From: CAWABB01 sp963780165
GTDB lineage: Bacteria; Bacteroidota; Ignavibacteria; UBA10030; UBA6906
NCBI GenBank assembly: GCA_963780165.1
Contig: CAWABB010000001.1
Span: forward strand, 186,001-250,000
DNA: 64,000 nucleotides
Reading direction: 5' to 3'
Shown: positions 52,427 through 60,386 of the stretch, in pieces
How the letters are laid out: every line of letters begins with the position of its first letter
How positions within the stretch are numbered: the first letter of the stretch is position 1
Program-made: the position numbers and the translations under genes
The notes under the pieces: generated by a model
The model's input: only the letters and a program-made list of their open reading frames with translations
Databases searched by the model: none
Told to the model about the DNA's origin: nothing

Positions 52427-53511
52427 TTCCGCACGAACGGAAGTGAAACGACTGTTGCCGGAATCTTGCGGTCGCGCACCACGATGTCCAGCGCGCTGCC
52501 GGGTGCCGCGTGAGCGACGCCCACGTATCCCATGCCGATCCCTTGTTCGAGCATGGGCGAGAATGTTCCGGATGTTACGGTGCCGATGCGCCGACCGCCG
52601 GCCTGAATCTCATATCCGTGACGGGGGAAGGCGCGGTCGTTCATCGAAAACCCGACGAGCTTCCGCGTCGCCCCTCTCTGCTTCACCCCCTGGAGCGCAG
52701 GACGCCCGAGGAACTCGCCCTTGTCAATCTTGGTGATCCATCCGAGACCCGCCTCGAGTGGATTCGTCGTCTGGTCGATGTCGTTGCCGTAGAGACAGTA
52801 TCCCATCTCGAGTCGCAGCGTGTCGCGGGCTCCCAGCCCGACGGGACCGATGGCGTACTCGCGGCCTGCCTGCATGATCGCCTCCCAGAGCACCATACCG
52901 GCCGCGGGGTCCGGTCCGACGTACAGCTCAAATCCGAGTTCGCCGGTGTAGCCGGTGCGCGACACCAGAGCGTCGACGCCGGCGATCTTCCCCGGCTTCC
53001 AGTGGTAGTACTGAATCGTGCCGAGGTCCAGGTCCGTGAGCCGTTGCAGCGTCTCCAGCGACTTCGGACCCTGGACCGCAAGCAGGCCGGTGGCGTCGCT
53101 GCGGTCTTCGATGCTGACGGCGCCAGTCGCGTGCGCCCGCATCCACGCGATATCCTTCTCCGTATTGGACGCGTTGATGACCAGCAGGTAGTGGTCGCCG
53201 CAGTGATAGACGAGGAGGTCGTCAACGATGCCGCCGTCCTCGTAGCACATCGCCGAGTACTGGACGCGGCCCTCGGCCATCTTCGAGACGTCGTTCACGG
53301 TGATGCGCTGCACGAATGCCAGCGCGCCCGGCCCGCGAATCTCCACCTCGCCCATGTGGGAGACGTCGAAGACGCCCACCGCCGTTCGGACGCGCTTGTG
53401 TTCCTCAACGATGCCGCCGTACTGGATCGGCATTTCGAATCCGGCGAACTCGACGATCTTCGCGCCCGCGCGGATGTGGGCATCATAGAAAGGGGTACGT
53501 TTCAGTGCCAT
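52423..53511 (-). CDS. gcvT: aminomethyltransferase (glycine cleavage T protein)
   Basis: Protein of 362 residues, the usual GcvT length. FAGFEMPIQYGGIVEEHKRVRTAVGVFDVSHMG, RTGYTGELGFELYV and DTLRLEMGYCLYGNDID are diagnostic. It transfers the methylene group of glycine to tetrahydrofolate. GcvP and GcvH are not in the window; kbl, another glycine-producing enzyme, is at 4.6-5.8 kb. It lies 22 bases downstream of rng. Confidence 0.95.
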   Translation of the reverse strand: MALKRTPFYDAHIRAGAKIVEFAGFEMPIQYGGIVEEHKRVRTAVGVFDVSHMGEVEIRGPGALAFVQRITVNDVSKMAEGRVQYSAMCYEDGGIVDDLLVYHCGDHYLLVINASNTEKDIAWMRAHATGAVSIEDRSDATGLLAVQGPKSLETLQRLTDLDLGTIQYYHWKPGKIAGVDALVSRTGYTGELGFELYVGPDPAAGMVLWEAIMQAGREYAIGPVGLGARDTLRLEMGYCLYGNDIDQTTNPLEAGLGWITKIDKGEFLGRPALQGVKQRGATRKLVGFSMNDRAFPRHGYEIQAGGRRIGTVTSGTFSPMLEQGIGMGYVGVAHAAPGSALDIVVRDRKIPATVVSLPFVRK

Positions 53512-53533
53512 GATGGTGTCTGTCCGATGTCGC

Positions 53534-55168
53534 TCACTTGTACTGGTCGGTGATTTCCTCGTCGCCCTGCTTCGGGGAGAAGCACTTGAAGCTGCCGGAA
53601 GGGACGCTGGAGTCGGGGACGAGGCGGATGAGCATGAAGTGCTTCAGCATCATCTTCCGCAGAATGCTCATCGTTCCGCTGCGAAGGATCAACCCGAGCT
53701 CGGGGCCCACGCGGATGATGAGCCGCTTCTCGCCGGTTTCGTCCTTGAAGCGCGCCACCCAGCGCTCGAGCTGGTTCACCGTGGTGGTTTTCGACTGTAC
53801 GAGGCCCGTGCCGCCACATGCCGGGCACGGCTCGGAGAAACTGTGCAGGATGTTCTGGCGGACGCGCTGACGGGTGATCTGGACGAGACCGAACTCCGTC
53901 ATCGGGAGCACCGTAATCTTGGCGCGGTCCCGGCGAAACTCCTTTTTCAGCTCCTCGAACACCTTCCGCTTGTTGCGCTCGTCCTCGAGATCGATGAAAT
54001 CGATGACAATGATGCCGCCGAGGTCGCGCAGGCGGAGCTGCCGGGCGATCTCGCGGGCGGCTTCGAGGTCCGTCCGGAGCGAGTTCTGTTCCTGTTCCTT
54101 CTTCGGCGCATAGCGGCCGCTGTTGACGTCGATGACCACCATCGCTTCGGTCTGCTCGACGATGATGTAGCCGCCGCTCTTGAGCCAGACCTTGCGGCTC
54201 AGCGTGGCTTCGATCTCCTTCTCCACGCCGTGCACGTCGAAGATCGGCGCGCGTTCCTTGTGCAGCTCGATCTTGTCCAGGACCGCTGGCGACGTGTACT
54301 TGATATAGGCCCGGATGTCCTTGTACAGCTTGCGCGAGTCGACCACCACGCGGGTGACGTCATTGGAAAAGAGGTCCCGGATCACGCCGGAGGTCGTGGC
54401 CATGTCCTTGTAGAGCAATGCCGGGGCCTTCTCGGCCTTCACCGTGGTCTCCACCTCGCGCCAGGTCGTGATCAGGTCTTCCAGGTCCTGCTTGATGGAG
54501 GATTCTTCCTTGCCCTCCGCAACGGTCCGTATGATCACGCCGAAGCCTTCGGGAAGGATGCCCTGAACGATCTTCCGCAACCGGCGCTTCTCCTTGAAGT
54601 TGGAGATCTTCCGCGAAATGCCGATTTTGCCGTCAAACGGAAGGAGAACCAGGAAGCGACCGGCAAGAGAGACTTCAGAGGTGACCCGGACGCCCTTGCG
54701 GCCGACGGGTTCCTTGGTGACCTGAACGATGATCTCCTGACCCCTCTCGAGCTGGATATCGCGCTGGGGCCGCGTGCGGGCTTGCCTGGCAGGTTGCCCA
54801 TTCCCGCGCTGATTGGGCTGGCGGGCGTTGGCGGGCTGCTGGGCGTCGGACGTGCCGGTGAGGGCAGGTTCCCGATCGGACCCCTGCTCCTCCTCGTCTT
54901 CGTCCTCATCGTCGCTCAGCATTTCATTGTACTCCTCGAACCTGTTTCCAATGTCCGAGAAGTGAAGAAAGCCGTCCTGGTTGAGGCCCAGGTCGATGAA
55001 GGCGGCCTTGATGCCGGGCATCACCTTGGCAACTTTGCCGAGGTAGATGTCTCCGACCATTTTCTCCTTGTTTGCCGTCTCTACGAACAGCTCAGCGAGC
55101 CGGCCGTCCTCCGTGATCGCGATGCGAGTCTCGTTCGCACCAGCGTTGATGAGTATCTCTTTTCTCAT
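53534..55168 (-). CDS. rng: ribonuclease G/E family endoribonuclease
   Basis: Protein of 544 residues from MRKEILINAGANETR (55168). The S1 domain (about 37-150) is interrupted by a 60-residue acidic and then Q/P/R-rich insert at about 75-136. The catalytic domain has the metal-binding aspartates in VVIDVNSGRYAPKK and IVIDFIDLEDERNKRKV, and the zinc-link CPACGGTG. It processes rRNA and decays mRNA. There is no long C-terminal scaffold, so it is RNase G-like. Confidence 0.93.
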   Translation of the reverse strand: MRKEILINAGANETRIAITEDGRLAELFVETANKEKMVGDIYLGKVAKVMPGIKAAFIDLGLNQDGFLHFSDIGNRFEEYNEMLSDDEDEDEEEQGSDREPALTGTSDAQQPANARQPNQRGNGQPARQARTRPQRDIQLERGQEIIVQVTKEPVGRKGVRVTSEVSLAGRFLVLLPFDGKIGISRKISNFKEKRRLRKIVQGILPEGFGVIIRTVAEGKEESSIKQDLEDLITTWREVETTVKAEKAPALLYKDMATTSGVIRDLFSNDVTRVVVDSRKLYKDIRAYIKYTSPAVLDKIELHKERAPIFDVHGVEKEIEATLSRKVWLKSGGYIIVEQTEAMVVIDVNSGRYAPKKEQEQNSLRTDLEAAREIARQLRLRDLGGIIVIDFIDLEDERNKRKVFEELKKEFRRDRAKITVLPMTEFGLVQITRQRVRQNILHSFSEPCPACGGTGLVQSKTTTVNQLERWVARFKDETGEKRLIIRVGPELGLILRSGTMSILRKMMLKHFMLIRLVPDSSVPSGSFKCFSPKQGDEEITDQYK

Positions 55169-55441
55169 GGCCTGTGAGTCGTACCAACCTTTCCTGTGGG
55201 ACCGCCAGGGTCCCGTCACCACGGGGGTTGACCGACGCAGGCAGATTCCCGGGCGCTGCCGGGAGACATTCTTCAACCATGAAAGCGTACATACGCCGCC
55301 GTCGGATTACGGCCCGTGGGACCGTACGGTGATTGCATCCGGCGCTTCCGCGTCAGCGGAACGCCTCGTCATTTATGTGTGGTGCGTTCGGCCGTCGCTC
55401 ATTGCCACCTGCATCCGCCATGGGCATGCGTGGCCGGGCCG

Positions 55442-55550
55442 AAAAAAAAAGAGGCCAAGCTTCCCTGCGTCACACTCTGGGTAACCGACCGTTGCTTCCT
55501 TCCGGACCTGGCGGGGTTGAGCTACTTGCAGTTGCGCAGGACTTGACCTC
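55442..55550 (-). ncRNA. ffs: signal recognition particle RNA, small bacterial type (4.5S)
   Basis: The minus strand carries the invariant SRP domain IV core CAGGTCCGGAAGGAAGCA. The flanks pair to a long hairpin: GAGGTCAAG at the 5' end (55550-55542) with CTTGGCCTC at the 3' end (55459-55451), then a nine-T terminator (55450-55442). Length from 55550 to 55451 is 100 nt, the usual small form. It binds Ffh to target nascent membrane proteins. Confidence 0.93.
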
Positions 55551-55569
55551 AAAAGGTACAGCGAGCGAG

Positions 55570-55642
55570 TGGAGCTGATCGGGGTCGAACCGACGACCTC
55601 CTCGTTGCGAACGAGGCGCTCTCCCAGCTGAGCTACAGCCCC
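55570..55642 (-). tRNA. tRNA-Ala (anticodon CGC)
   Basis: A 73-nt cloverleaf: acceptor GGGGCTG/CAGCTCC, D arm, anticodon stem CCTCG/CGAGG with loop TTCGCAA, and T arm with TTCGACC. The G3-U70 pair, the main identity element of alanine tRNA, is present. The CCA end is not encoded. It lies 19 bases upstream of the SRP RNA on the same strand. Confidence 0.96.
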
Positions 55643-55740
55643 AAAAGGCAGTCTGGAACCTCACATGCTCAAAAATCGCGTATGACATGTAATAATACGA
55701 AAGTCTCTCCCCCGGCGCAACACGTGCGCGGGAACGGCCG

Positions 55741-55935
55741 TCACTTTGTCATCGTTTCAAGTATCACGCGTACCGTGCGCTCTTCGGAGTACCCGAGATT
55801 GTAATAATGACGGATGACGCTTTCCCACCACGTCATCGGAATAACGTCACGTTCCGCCTCGGACAGCTTCTCGTACACCCGCTTCTTGTATGCTTCGAAG
55901 AATGTGTCGTCCATTGAGCGCTGCGGCAAGCTCAT
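55741..55935 (-). CDS. small uncharacterised protein
   Basis: Protein of 64 residues, family not recognised. It is soluble and mixed-charge, with a likely helical body (DDTFFEAYKKRVYEKLSEAERDV, then TWWESVIRHYYNLGYSEERTVRVI). The start MSLPQRSM is taken; MDDTFF at 55914 is possible. A good promoter (55952-55980) ends 17 bases upstream, and the gene is divergent from hrcA, which supports it being real. It might share regulation with hrcA. Confidence 0.6.
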   Translation of the reverse strand: MSLPQRSMDDTFFEAYKKRVYEKLSEAERDVIPMTWWESVIRHYYNLGYSEERTVRVILETMTK

Positions 55936-55951
55936 TCATACCATCACTTTA

Positions 55952-55980
55952 AATGTATGGACTATTTGTAAACAAATCAA
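55952..55980 (-). promoter_or_regulatory. predicted sigma-70 promoter of the 64-residue protein gene
   Basis: TTGATT (55980-55975), 17-base spacer, TACATT (55957-55952) on the minus strand. Confidence 0.45.
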
Positions 55981-55984
55981 CGGG

Positions 55985-56004
55985 GTGGCCCGGTCCGGGC
56001 TCAC
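55985..56004. promoter_or_regulatory. candidate operator palindrome between hrcA and the small gene
   Basis: A near-perfect inverted repeat, GTGGCCCGG-T-CCGGGCTCAC, with one bulged base. It lies between the two divergent promoters and ends two bases before the -35 box of hrcA. Its place suits a repressor site; it does not resemble CIRCE. Confidence 0.4.
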
Positions 56005-56005
56005 C

Positions 56006-56034
56006 TTGACAAACGGGACCGTAATTGGTATCAT
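56006..56034 (+). promoter_or_regulatory. predicted sigma-70 promoter of hrcA
   Basis: TTGACA (56006-56011), 17-base spacer, TATCAT (56029-56034), the closest consensus match in the window. Transcription would start near 56041, 24 bases before the hrcA ATG. Confidence 0.65.
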
Positions 56035-56064
56035 ATTCTCCATAGAGGCTCAATTTCCGGCGTT

Positions 56065-57114
56065 ATGGCAGGCACAGCACACGAACTGAACGAGCGGGAG
56101 CAGACGATTCTGCGGTACGTGGTGCAGGATTTCATCGACACCGCAACCCCCGTCGGCTCCCGGTACATCTCGAAACGGCATGAGGATGCCCTCGGTCTGA
56201 GCTCCGCTTCGATCCGGAACGTGCTGTCCGACCTTGAGGTTCTGGGGTACGTCCACCACCCCCACACCTCCGCCGGGCGCATGCCGACCGACCAGGGATA
56301 CCGGTTCTATCTGGACCGCCTGATCGAGCTGGCCAGTATGTCGACCGACGAGGAACAGGCCATCCGCCGGACGCTGGACCCGACCGAGGACCCGGCGGAC
56401 GTGCTCAAAGAGTGTTCGCGGCTCCTGGGCAAGATCTCGCACCAGCTCTGCATCGTCACCGCTCCCGAATTGAGCAGCGGAGTGTTCGAGAAGCTGGAGC
56501 TCGTCCAGGTCATGCCGAACCGCATCATGGTCATCATCTCCATCAAGTCCGGTCTCGTGCGGACCATCATGATGGAGGCGACCTCCGAGTTCCCGCGCGA
56601 GAAGCTGGAAGTCCTCGGCCGGTTCCTCAACGAGCGGCTCTCCGGGCTGACGATCAAGCAGATCCGGGAGACGTTCGCGGAGAGGGTCCGGGACGGTGTG
56701 TCGGACGACACGGGGCTCATCCAGCTGTTTATCGATTCCGTCGACAAGCTGTTCGTGACGCCAACAACCGGCCGGTATCACGTCGGCGGCACCGAGCAAC
56801 TCATCGAGCAGCCGGAGTTCATGAATCCCCGGGACTTCCGGAGCGTGATCGAGCTGATCAATGACCAGGAAATTCTGGTCCATGTGCTGAGGAAACACGA
56901 GGCCGGGCCGGATGAGGTGAAGGTCACGATTGGACGCGAGCACGAGGACGGCAAGCTCGAGCCGTACAGCGTCATCACCGCGCGCTATTCCATCGGCGAC
57001 GTCACAGGCTCCATCGGCGTCCTCGGCCCGAAGCGCATGCCATACGACCGCATGATCCCGCTGGTCGATTTTGTGGCGAGGACCGTTTCTGACATGTTTG
57101 CACCACCGAAATGA
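56065..57114 (+). CDS. hrcA: heat-inducible transcription repressor HrcA
   Basis: Protein of 349 residues. The N-terminal winged helix (LNEREQTILRYVVQDFIDTATPVGS, LSSASIRNVLSDLEVLGYVHHPHTSAGRMPTDQGYRFY) is strongly conserved, followed by the GAF-like dimerisation domain and the C-terminal IGVLGPKRMPYDRMIPLVDF. HrcA represses chaperone operons through CIRCE in other bacteria. It heads hrcA-grpE-dnaJ with short overlaps; dnaK is not in this cluster. Confidence 0.96.
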   Translation: MAGTAHELNEREQTILRYVVQDFIDTATPVGSRYISKRHEDALGLSSASIRNVLSDLEVLGYVHHPHTSAGRMPTDQGYRFYLDRLIELASMSTDEEQAIRRTLDPTEDPADVLKECSRLLGKISHQLCIVTAPELSSGVFEKLELVQVMPNRIMVIISIKSGLVRTIMMEATSEFPREKLEVLGRFLNERLSGLTIKQIRETFAERVRDGVSDDTGLIQLFIDSVDKLFVTPTTGRYHVGGTEQLIEQPEFMNPRDFRSVIELINDQEILVHVLRKHEAGPDEVKVTIGREHEDGKLEPYSVITARYSIGDVTGSIGVLGPKRMPYDRMIPLVDFVARTVSDMFAPPK

Positions 57115-57758
57115 CACGCATGCACGACGAGACACCCGAGAAACCCGAGACAATACACGACAGTTCTTCATCGGAATCTTCTACTGCGTCATCCGCGCCG
57201 CCGGCTCCCGGTGATGCGCGCGACCAGGCCATGGCTGACCTCGCCGCGCAGCTCGAGGAAGCCCGTCGGCTTGCCGACCAGTACAAAGACCAGCTCCTCC
57301 GCAGGGCCGCAGAGCTCGAGAACTTCAAACGCCGCAGTGAGACCGAGGTCGCGACGATCATCCGGAACGCGAACGAGAACCTGCTGACGGCCCTCCTCCC
57401 CGTTCTCGACGATTTCGACCGGTCGTTGAAGGCCTCCGCGGACAGCGCCGACATGGAATCGCTCCGGCGCGGCATCGAGCTGATCGCGCAGAAGCTCGCA
57501 AAGGTTCTCGAGCGGGAAGGCCTTCTCCCGTTCGAGTCGGTCGGCCAGCCGTTCGATGTCGCCTATCACGACGCTCTCCTCCAGCTCCCGAGGGCGGACG
57601 TCCCGCCGCACACCGTCATCGAGGAAGTGGGGCGAGGATACAGACTGCGGGACAAGGTGCTCCGGCACGCCAAAGTTGTCGTCTCGGCGTCCGCCGACGA
57701 TCATGAGGCCGGATCCGCCGACGCCGGCCGCACTGACGCGGAGAAGACCAATGGCTAA
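57111..57758 (+). CDS. grpE: nucleotide exchange factor GrpE
   Basis: Protein of 215 residues. A disordered acidic N-terminus (about 1-40) leads into the long dimer helix (LEEARRLADQYKDQLLRRAAELENFKRR) and the C-terminal beta domain (PFDVAYHDALLQLPRADVPPHTVIEEVGRGYRLRDKVLRHAKVVVS). It releases ADP from DnaK. It overlaps hrcA by ATGA and dnaJ by eight bases. Confidence 0.95.
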   Translation: MTRMHDETPEKPETIHDSSSSESSTASSAPPAPGDARDQAMADLAAQLEEARRLADQYKDQLLRRAAELENFKRRSETEVATIIRNANENLLTALLPVLDDFDRSLKASADSADMESLRRGIELIAQKLAKVLEREGLLPFESVGQPFDVAYHDALLQLPRADVPPHTVIEEVGRGYRLRDKVLRHAKVVVSASADDHEAGSADAGRTDAEKTNG

Positions 57759-58923
57759 GCGCGATTACTACGAGACCCTCGGGGTTCCGCGCACGGCCTC
57801 GGCAGAGGAAATCAAGAAGGTGTACAGGAAACTGGCCCTTCAGTACCACCCCGACAGGAACCCCGGCAACAAAGAGGCCGAGGAGAAGTTCAAGGAGGCC
57901 GCCGAAGCGTACGAAGTCCTCGGCGACGGCCAGAAGCGGCAGCGCTACGACCAGTTCGGGCACGAGGGAATGCGCGGCACCGATTTCCGCCCGTTCACCG
58001 ATGTGAACGACATCTTCAGCACGTTCAGCGACATCTTCGGCGGCGGGTTCGGGGGCTCCATCTTCGATGAGATGTTCGGGGGCCAGACGCGGCAGCGCCG
58101 CGGAGGCTCCGGTACCGGGACTCCCGGCTCCGATCTCAAGATCCGTCTCGCGCTGACGCTCGAGGAGATCGCGACCGGGGTTGAGAAGAAGCTGAAGGTC
58201 AAGAAGCTCAGGTCCTGCGACTCGTGCAGCGGCACCGGCGCCCGTTCGGGGTCGTCGCTGGTCACCTGCCCCGTCTGCAAAGGCACAGGCGAAATCCGCC
58301 AGATCTCCCGCTCGGTGTTTGGCCAGTTCGTGAACATTGCCCCGTGCAACAACTGCGGCGGCGAAGGGCGCGTCGTGCGTGAACCGTGCACGACATGCTC
58401 CGGCGACGGCCGCGTGCAGGGCGAAAGCACCATCAAAGTGTCTATCCCCTCCGGCGTCAGCGAAGGCAACTATATCCCCCTGCGCGGCGAGGGGAACGCG
58501 GGCAAGCGCGGGGGACCGGCGGGCGACATCATCGTCGTCATCGAGGAAGAACCGCACAACGTCTTCACCCGGAACGGCGACGACGTGGTCCTCGACCTCC
58601 TCGTCAGCTTCTCGGAAGCGGCGCTCGGGGCGGACGTCGAAGTGCCCACGCTGACCGGCCGGGCGAAGCTGCACATCGAGCAGGGAACGCAGTCGGGACG
58701 AATTCTCAGAATGCGGGAGAAAGGCATTCCGCATCTCAACCATCACGGACGCGGCGACCAGCTCGTCCGCGTCAACATCTGGGTCCCCACCTCGCTGTCG
58801 TCGCAGGACAAAGCGCTGCTCAAGCAGCTGGCATCCAGCGAGAGCATGCACCCCCGCGACGGAGACACGTCGGCGAATTCGGACAAGAGTTTCTCCACCC
58901 GCTCGAAGCGGGTGCCTCAGTAA
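57751..58923 (+). CDS. dnaJ: molecular chaperone DnaJ
   Basis: Co-chaperone of 390 residues, class A. The J domain has YHPDRNPGN with the HPD triad. A G/F-rich region (GGGFGGSIFDEMFGG) precedes four zinc-binding repeats: CDSCSGTG, CPVCKGTG, CNNCGGEG and CTTCSGDG. The C-terminal substrate domains follow. The start MAKRDYYETLG overlaps the grpE stop (ATGGCTAA); an earlier start in the same frame would run inside grpE. Confidence 0.96.
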   Translation: MAKRDYYETLGVPRTASAEEIKKVYRKLALQYHPDRNPGNKEAEEKFKEAAEAYEVLGDGQKRQRYDQFGHEGMRGTDFRPFTDVNDIFSTFSDIFGGGFGGSIFDEMFGGQTRQRRGGSGTGTPGSDLKIRLALTLEEIATGVEKKLKVKKLRSCDSCSGTGARSGSSLVTCPVCKGTGEIRQISRSVFGQFVNIAPCNNCGGEGRVVREPCTTCSGDGRVQGESTIKVSIPSGVSEGNYIPLRGEGNAGKRGGPAGDIIVVIEEEPHNVFTRNGDDVVLDLLVSFSEAALGADVEVPTLTGRAKLHIEQGTQSGRILRMREKGIPHLNHHGRGDQLVRVNIWVPTSLSSQDKALLKQLASSESMHPRDGDTSANSDKSFSTRSKRVPQ

Positions 58924-58990
58924 CAACACCGCACGCTCATAACCGGCCGGCCCCCTGGCGGTGGATCGTCAACCACCACAGGAGGCTCAC

Positions 58991-59446
58991 ATGCCTTTCA
59001 CCTCGATTCTCCACGATGCTTTCGGGTTCACCCGGAACGAGCTCCGCATCGTCGCGCTGCTCAGCATTGTCATGACGGCCGGCCTCGGCATCCGATGGTA
59101 CAGGGGGGCCCATCCCGTTCCACCGGACATGTCGCCCCCCTTCGCCTACGCAGCACTCGACAGCACCTTCCTCGCACTGTCGAACCCGGCCGACAGCACC
59201 GCATCCCGCGATACTCAAACACCGCTGGCGCCGCGCGAACCGATTGACATCAACGTCGCAGGCGCGGCCGATCTCATCGCGCTCCCCGGCATCGGACCCG
59301 CGACCGCCGCACGCATCATCGAAGACAGACAGGCCCGCGGCCCGTACCGGCGCGTAGACGACCTCCTTCGCGTCAAAGGCATCGGGCCGAAGAAACTGGC
59401 CCGGATCCGCCCGCACGTACGCGTCGGACCGCGCATCCTTCCTTGA
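58991..59446 (+). CDS. ComEA-like membrane-anchored helix-hairpin-helix protein
   Basis: Protein of 151 residues from MPFTSILHD (58991; AGGAGG five bases upstream). One membrane helix (about 18-36), a linker of about 45 residues, then two helix-hairpin-helix motifs: INVAGAADLIALPGIGP (87-103) and VDDLLRVKGIGPKKLARI (122-139). This is the ComEA layout, a DNA receptor for competence in other bacteria. Other HhH proteins of unknown role share it. Confidence 0.82.
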   Translation: MPFTSILHDAFGFTRNELRIVALLSIVMTAGLGIRWYRGAHPVPPDMSPPFAYAALDSTFLALSNPADSTASRDTQTPLAPREPIDINVAGAADLIALPGIGPATAARIIEDRQARGPYRRVDDLLRVKGIGPKKLARIRPHVRVGPRILP

Positions 59447-59479
59447 TTGCCATGGAACCTTTTCGCATATTTTTCCACT

Positions 59480-60382
59480 ATGGCTGACGACACCCGCATC
59501 CTGGGGCTCAGCATCGAGGAATCCGCCGTTCGCGCGGTGGAGCTCATGCGCAAAGACGACCGTATCGTCGTCCTGGCCGCCGACACCTGGGCCAACACGC
59601 TGCCGCCGCCGGGCGAGACCATGTCCGACGAGAACGTGGGAGCGTTCAAGGACGCCCTCGACGCCTTCCTGAAAGTCAACCAGGTGAAAGCGAAGCATGT
59701 GTCGGTCGCGCTTGACACCTCGGGGCTCTTCATCACGACGATCCCCCTCCCGGAGACCTCGACCAGAGAGGACATCCACCGGCAGATCGTGTGGGAACTC
59801 CAGCAGTTCTTCCCGGATATCGCGCCGGCGGACTTCGTTCACGACGCGTACCGCCTCGCGGTCGACCACACGCACGGCACAGCGGAATTCCTGTGCGTCG
59901 CCGCGCGACGCCAGTATACGCGGACCGTGCAGACCATACTCCTCGACCGGGGCTTCCGGCTGGAACTCGTGGACGCGGATCACTTCGGCGCCGAACACGC
60001 TTTTCGCGCTGGGTATCCGGAGTCAGCGCAGAAAGTGGTGCTGCTTGCAGGGGTCAAGAAGGGCCGCGTCGACCTCAGCGTGCTCAAGAACGGGACGCTC
60101 GCGGCGTACGATTTCGTGACGCCGGAATCGCCTGAGGACCTGGCCGGCGAACTCAGGCGACAGCAGGAGCAGGTGACAGGCCTGGACTCGGTCATGACCT
60201 ACGGCCCCGCCCTGAACGACGACACGCTCGCCGGTCTCCGCAGGTCGCTCATTGTTCCCGTGGAGGCGATGGATCCGTTCAGGTCCCATGAAGTGTCGGC
60301 CCCCGCCAGGCTGTCACCGGGCCTGCAACTCCCGGCCCACTGGTACTGCGCAGCCATCGGCGTCGCGCTGCGAAACGAGTAG
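59480..60382 (+). CDS. PilM-like actin-fold protein
   Basis: Protein of 300 residues from MADDTRILGLSIEES (59480). The actin-like phosphate-binding start (LGLSIEESAVRAVEL), IHRQIVWELQQFFPDIAPADFVHDAY and FRLELVDADHFGAEHAF resemble PilM/type IV pilus and ethanolamine-type ASKHA proteins. PilM works with PilN, PilO and PilP in the pilus alignment complex; none of these is next to it. No ribosome site is visible. It may serve DNA uptake with the ComEA-like protein just upstream. Confidence 0.7.
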   Translation: MADDTRILGLSIEESAVRAVELMRKDDRIVVLAADTWANTLPPPGETMSDENVGAFKDALDAFLKVNQVKAKHVSVALDTSGLFITTIPLPETSTREDIHRQIVWELQQFFPDIAPADFVHDAYRLAVDHTHGTAEFLCVAARRQYTRTVQTILLDRGFRLELVDADHFGAEHAFRAGYPESAQKVVLLAGVKKGRVDLSVLKNGTLAAYDFVTPESPEDLAGELRRQQEQVTGLDSVMTYGPALNDDTLAGLRRSLIVPVEAMDPFRSHEVSAPARLSPGLQLPAHWYCAAIGVALRNE

Positions 60383-60386
60383 CAGG

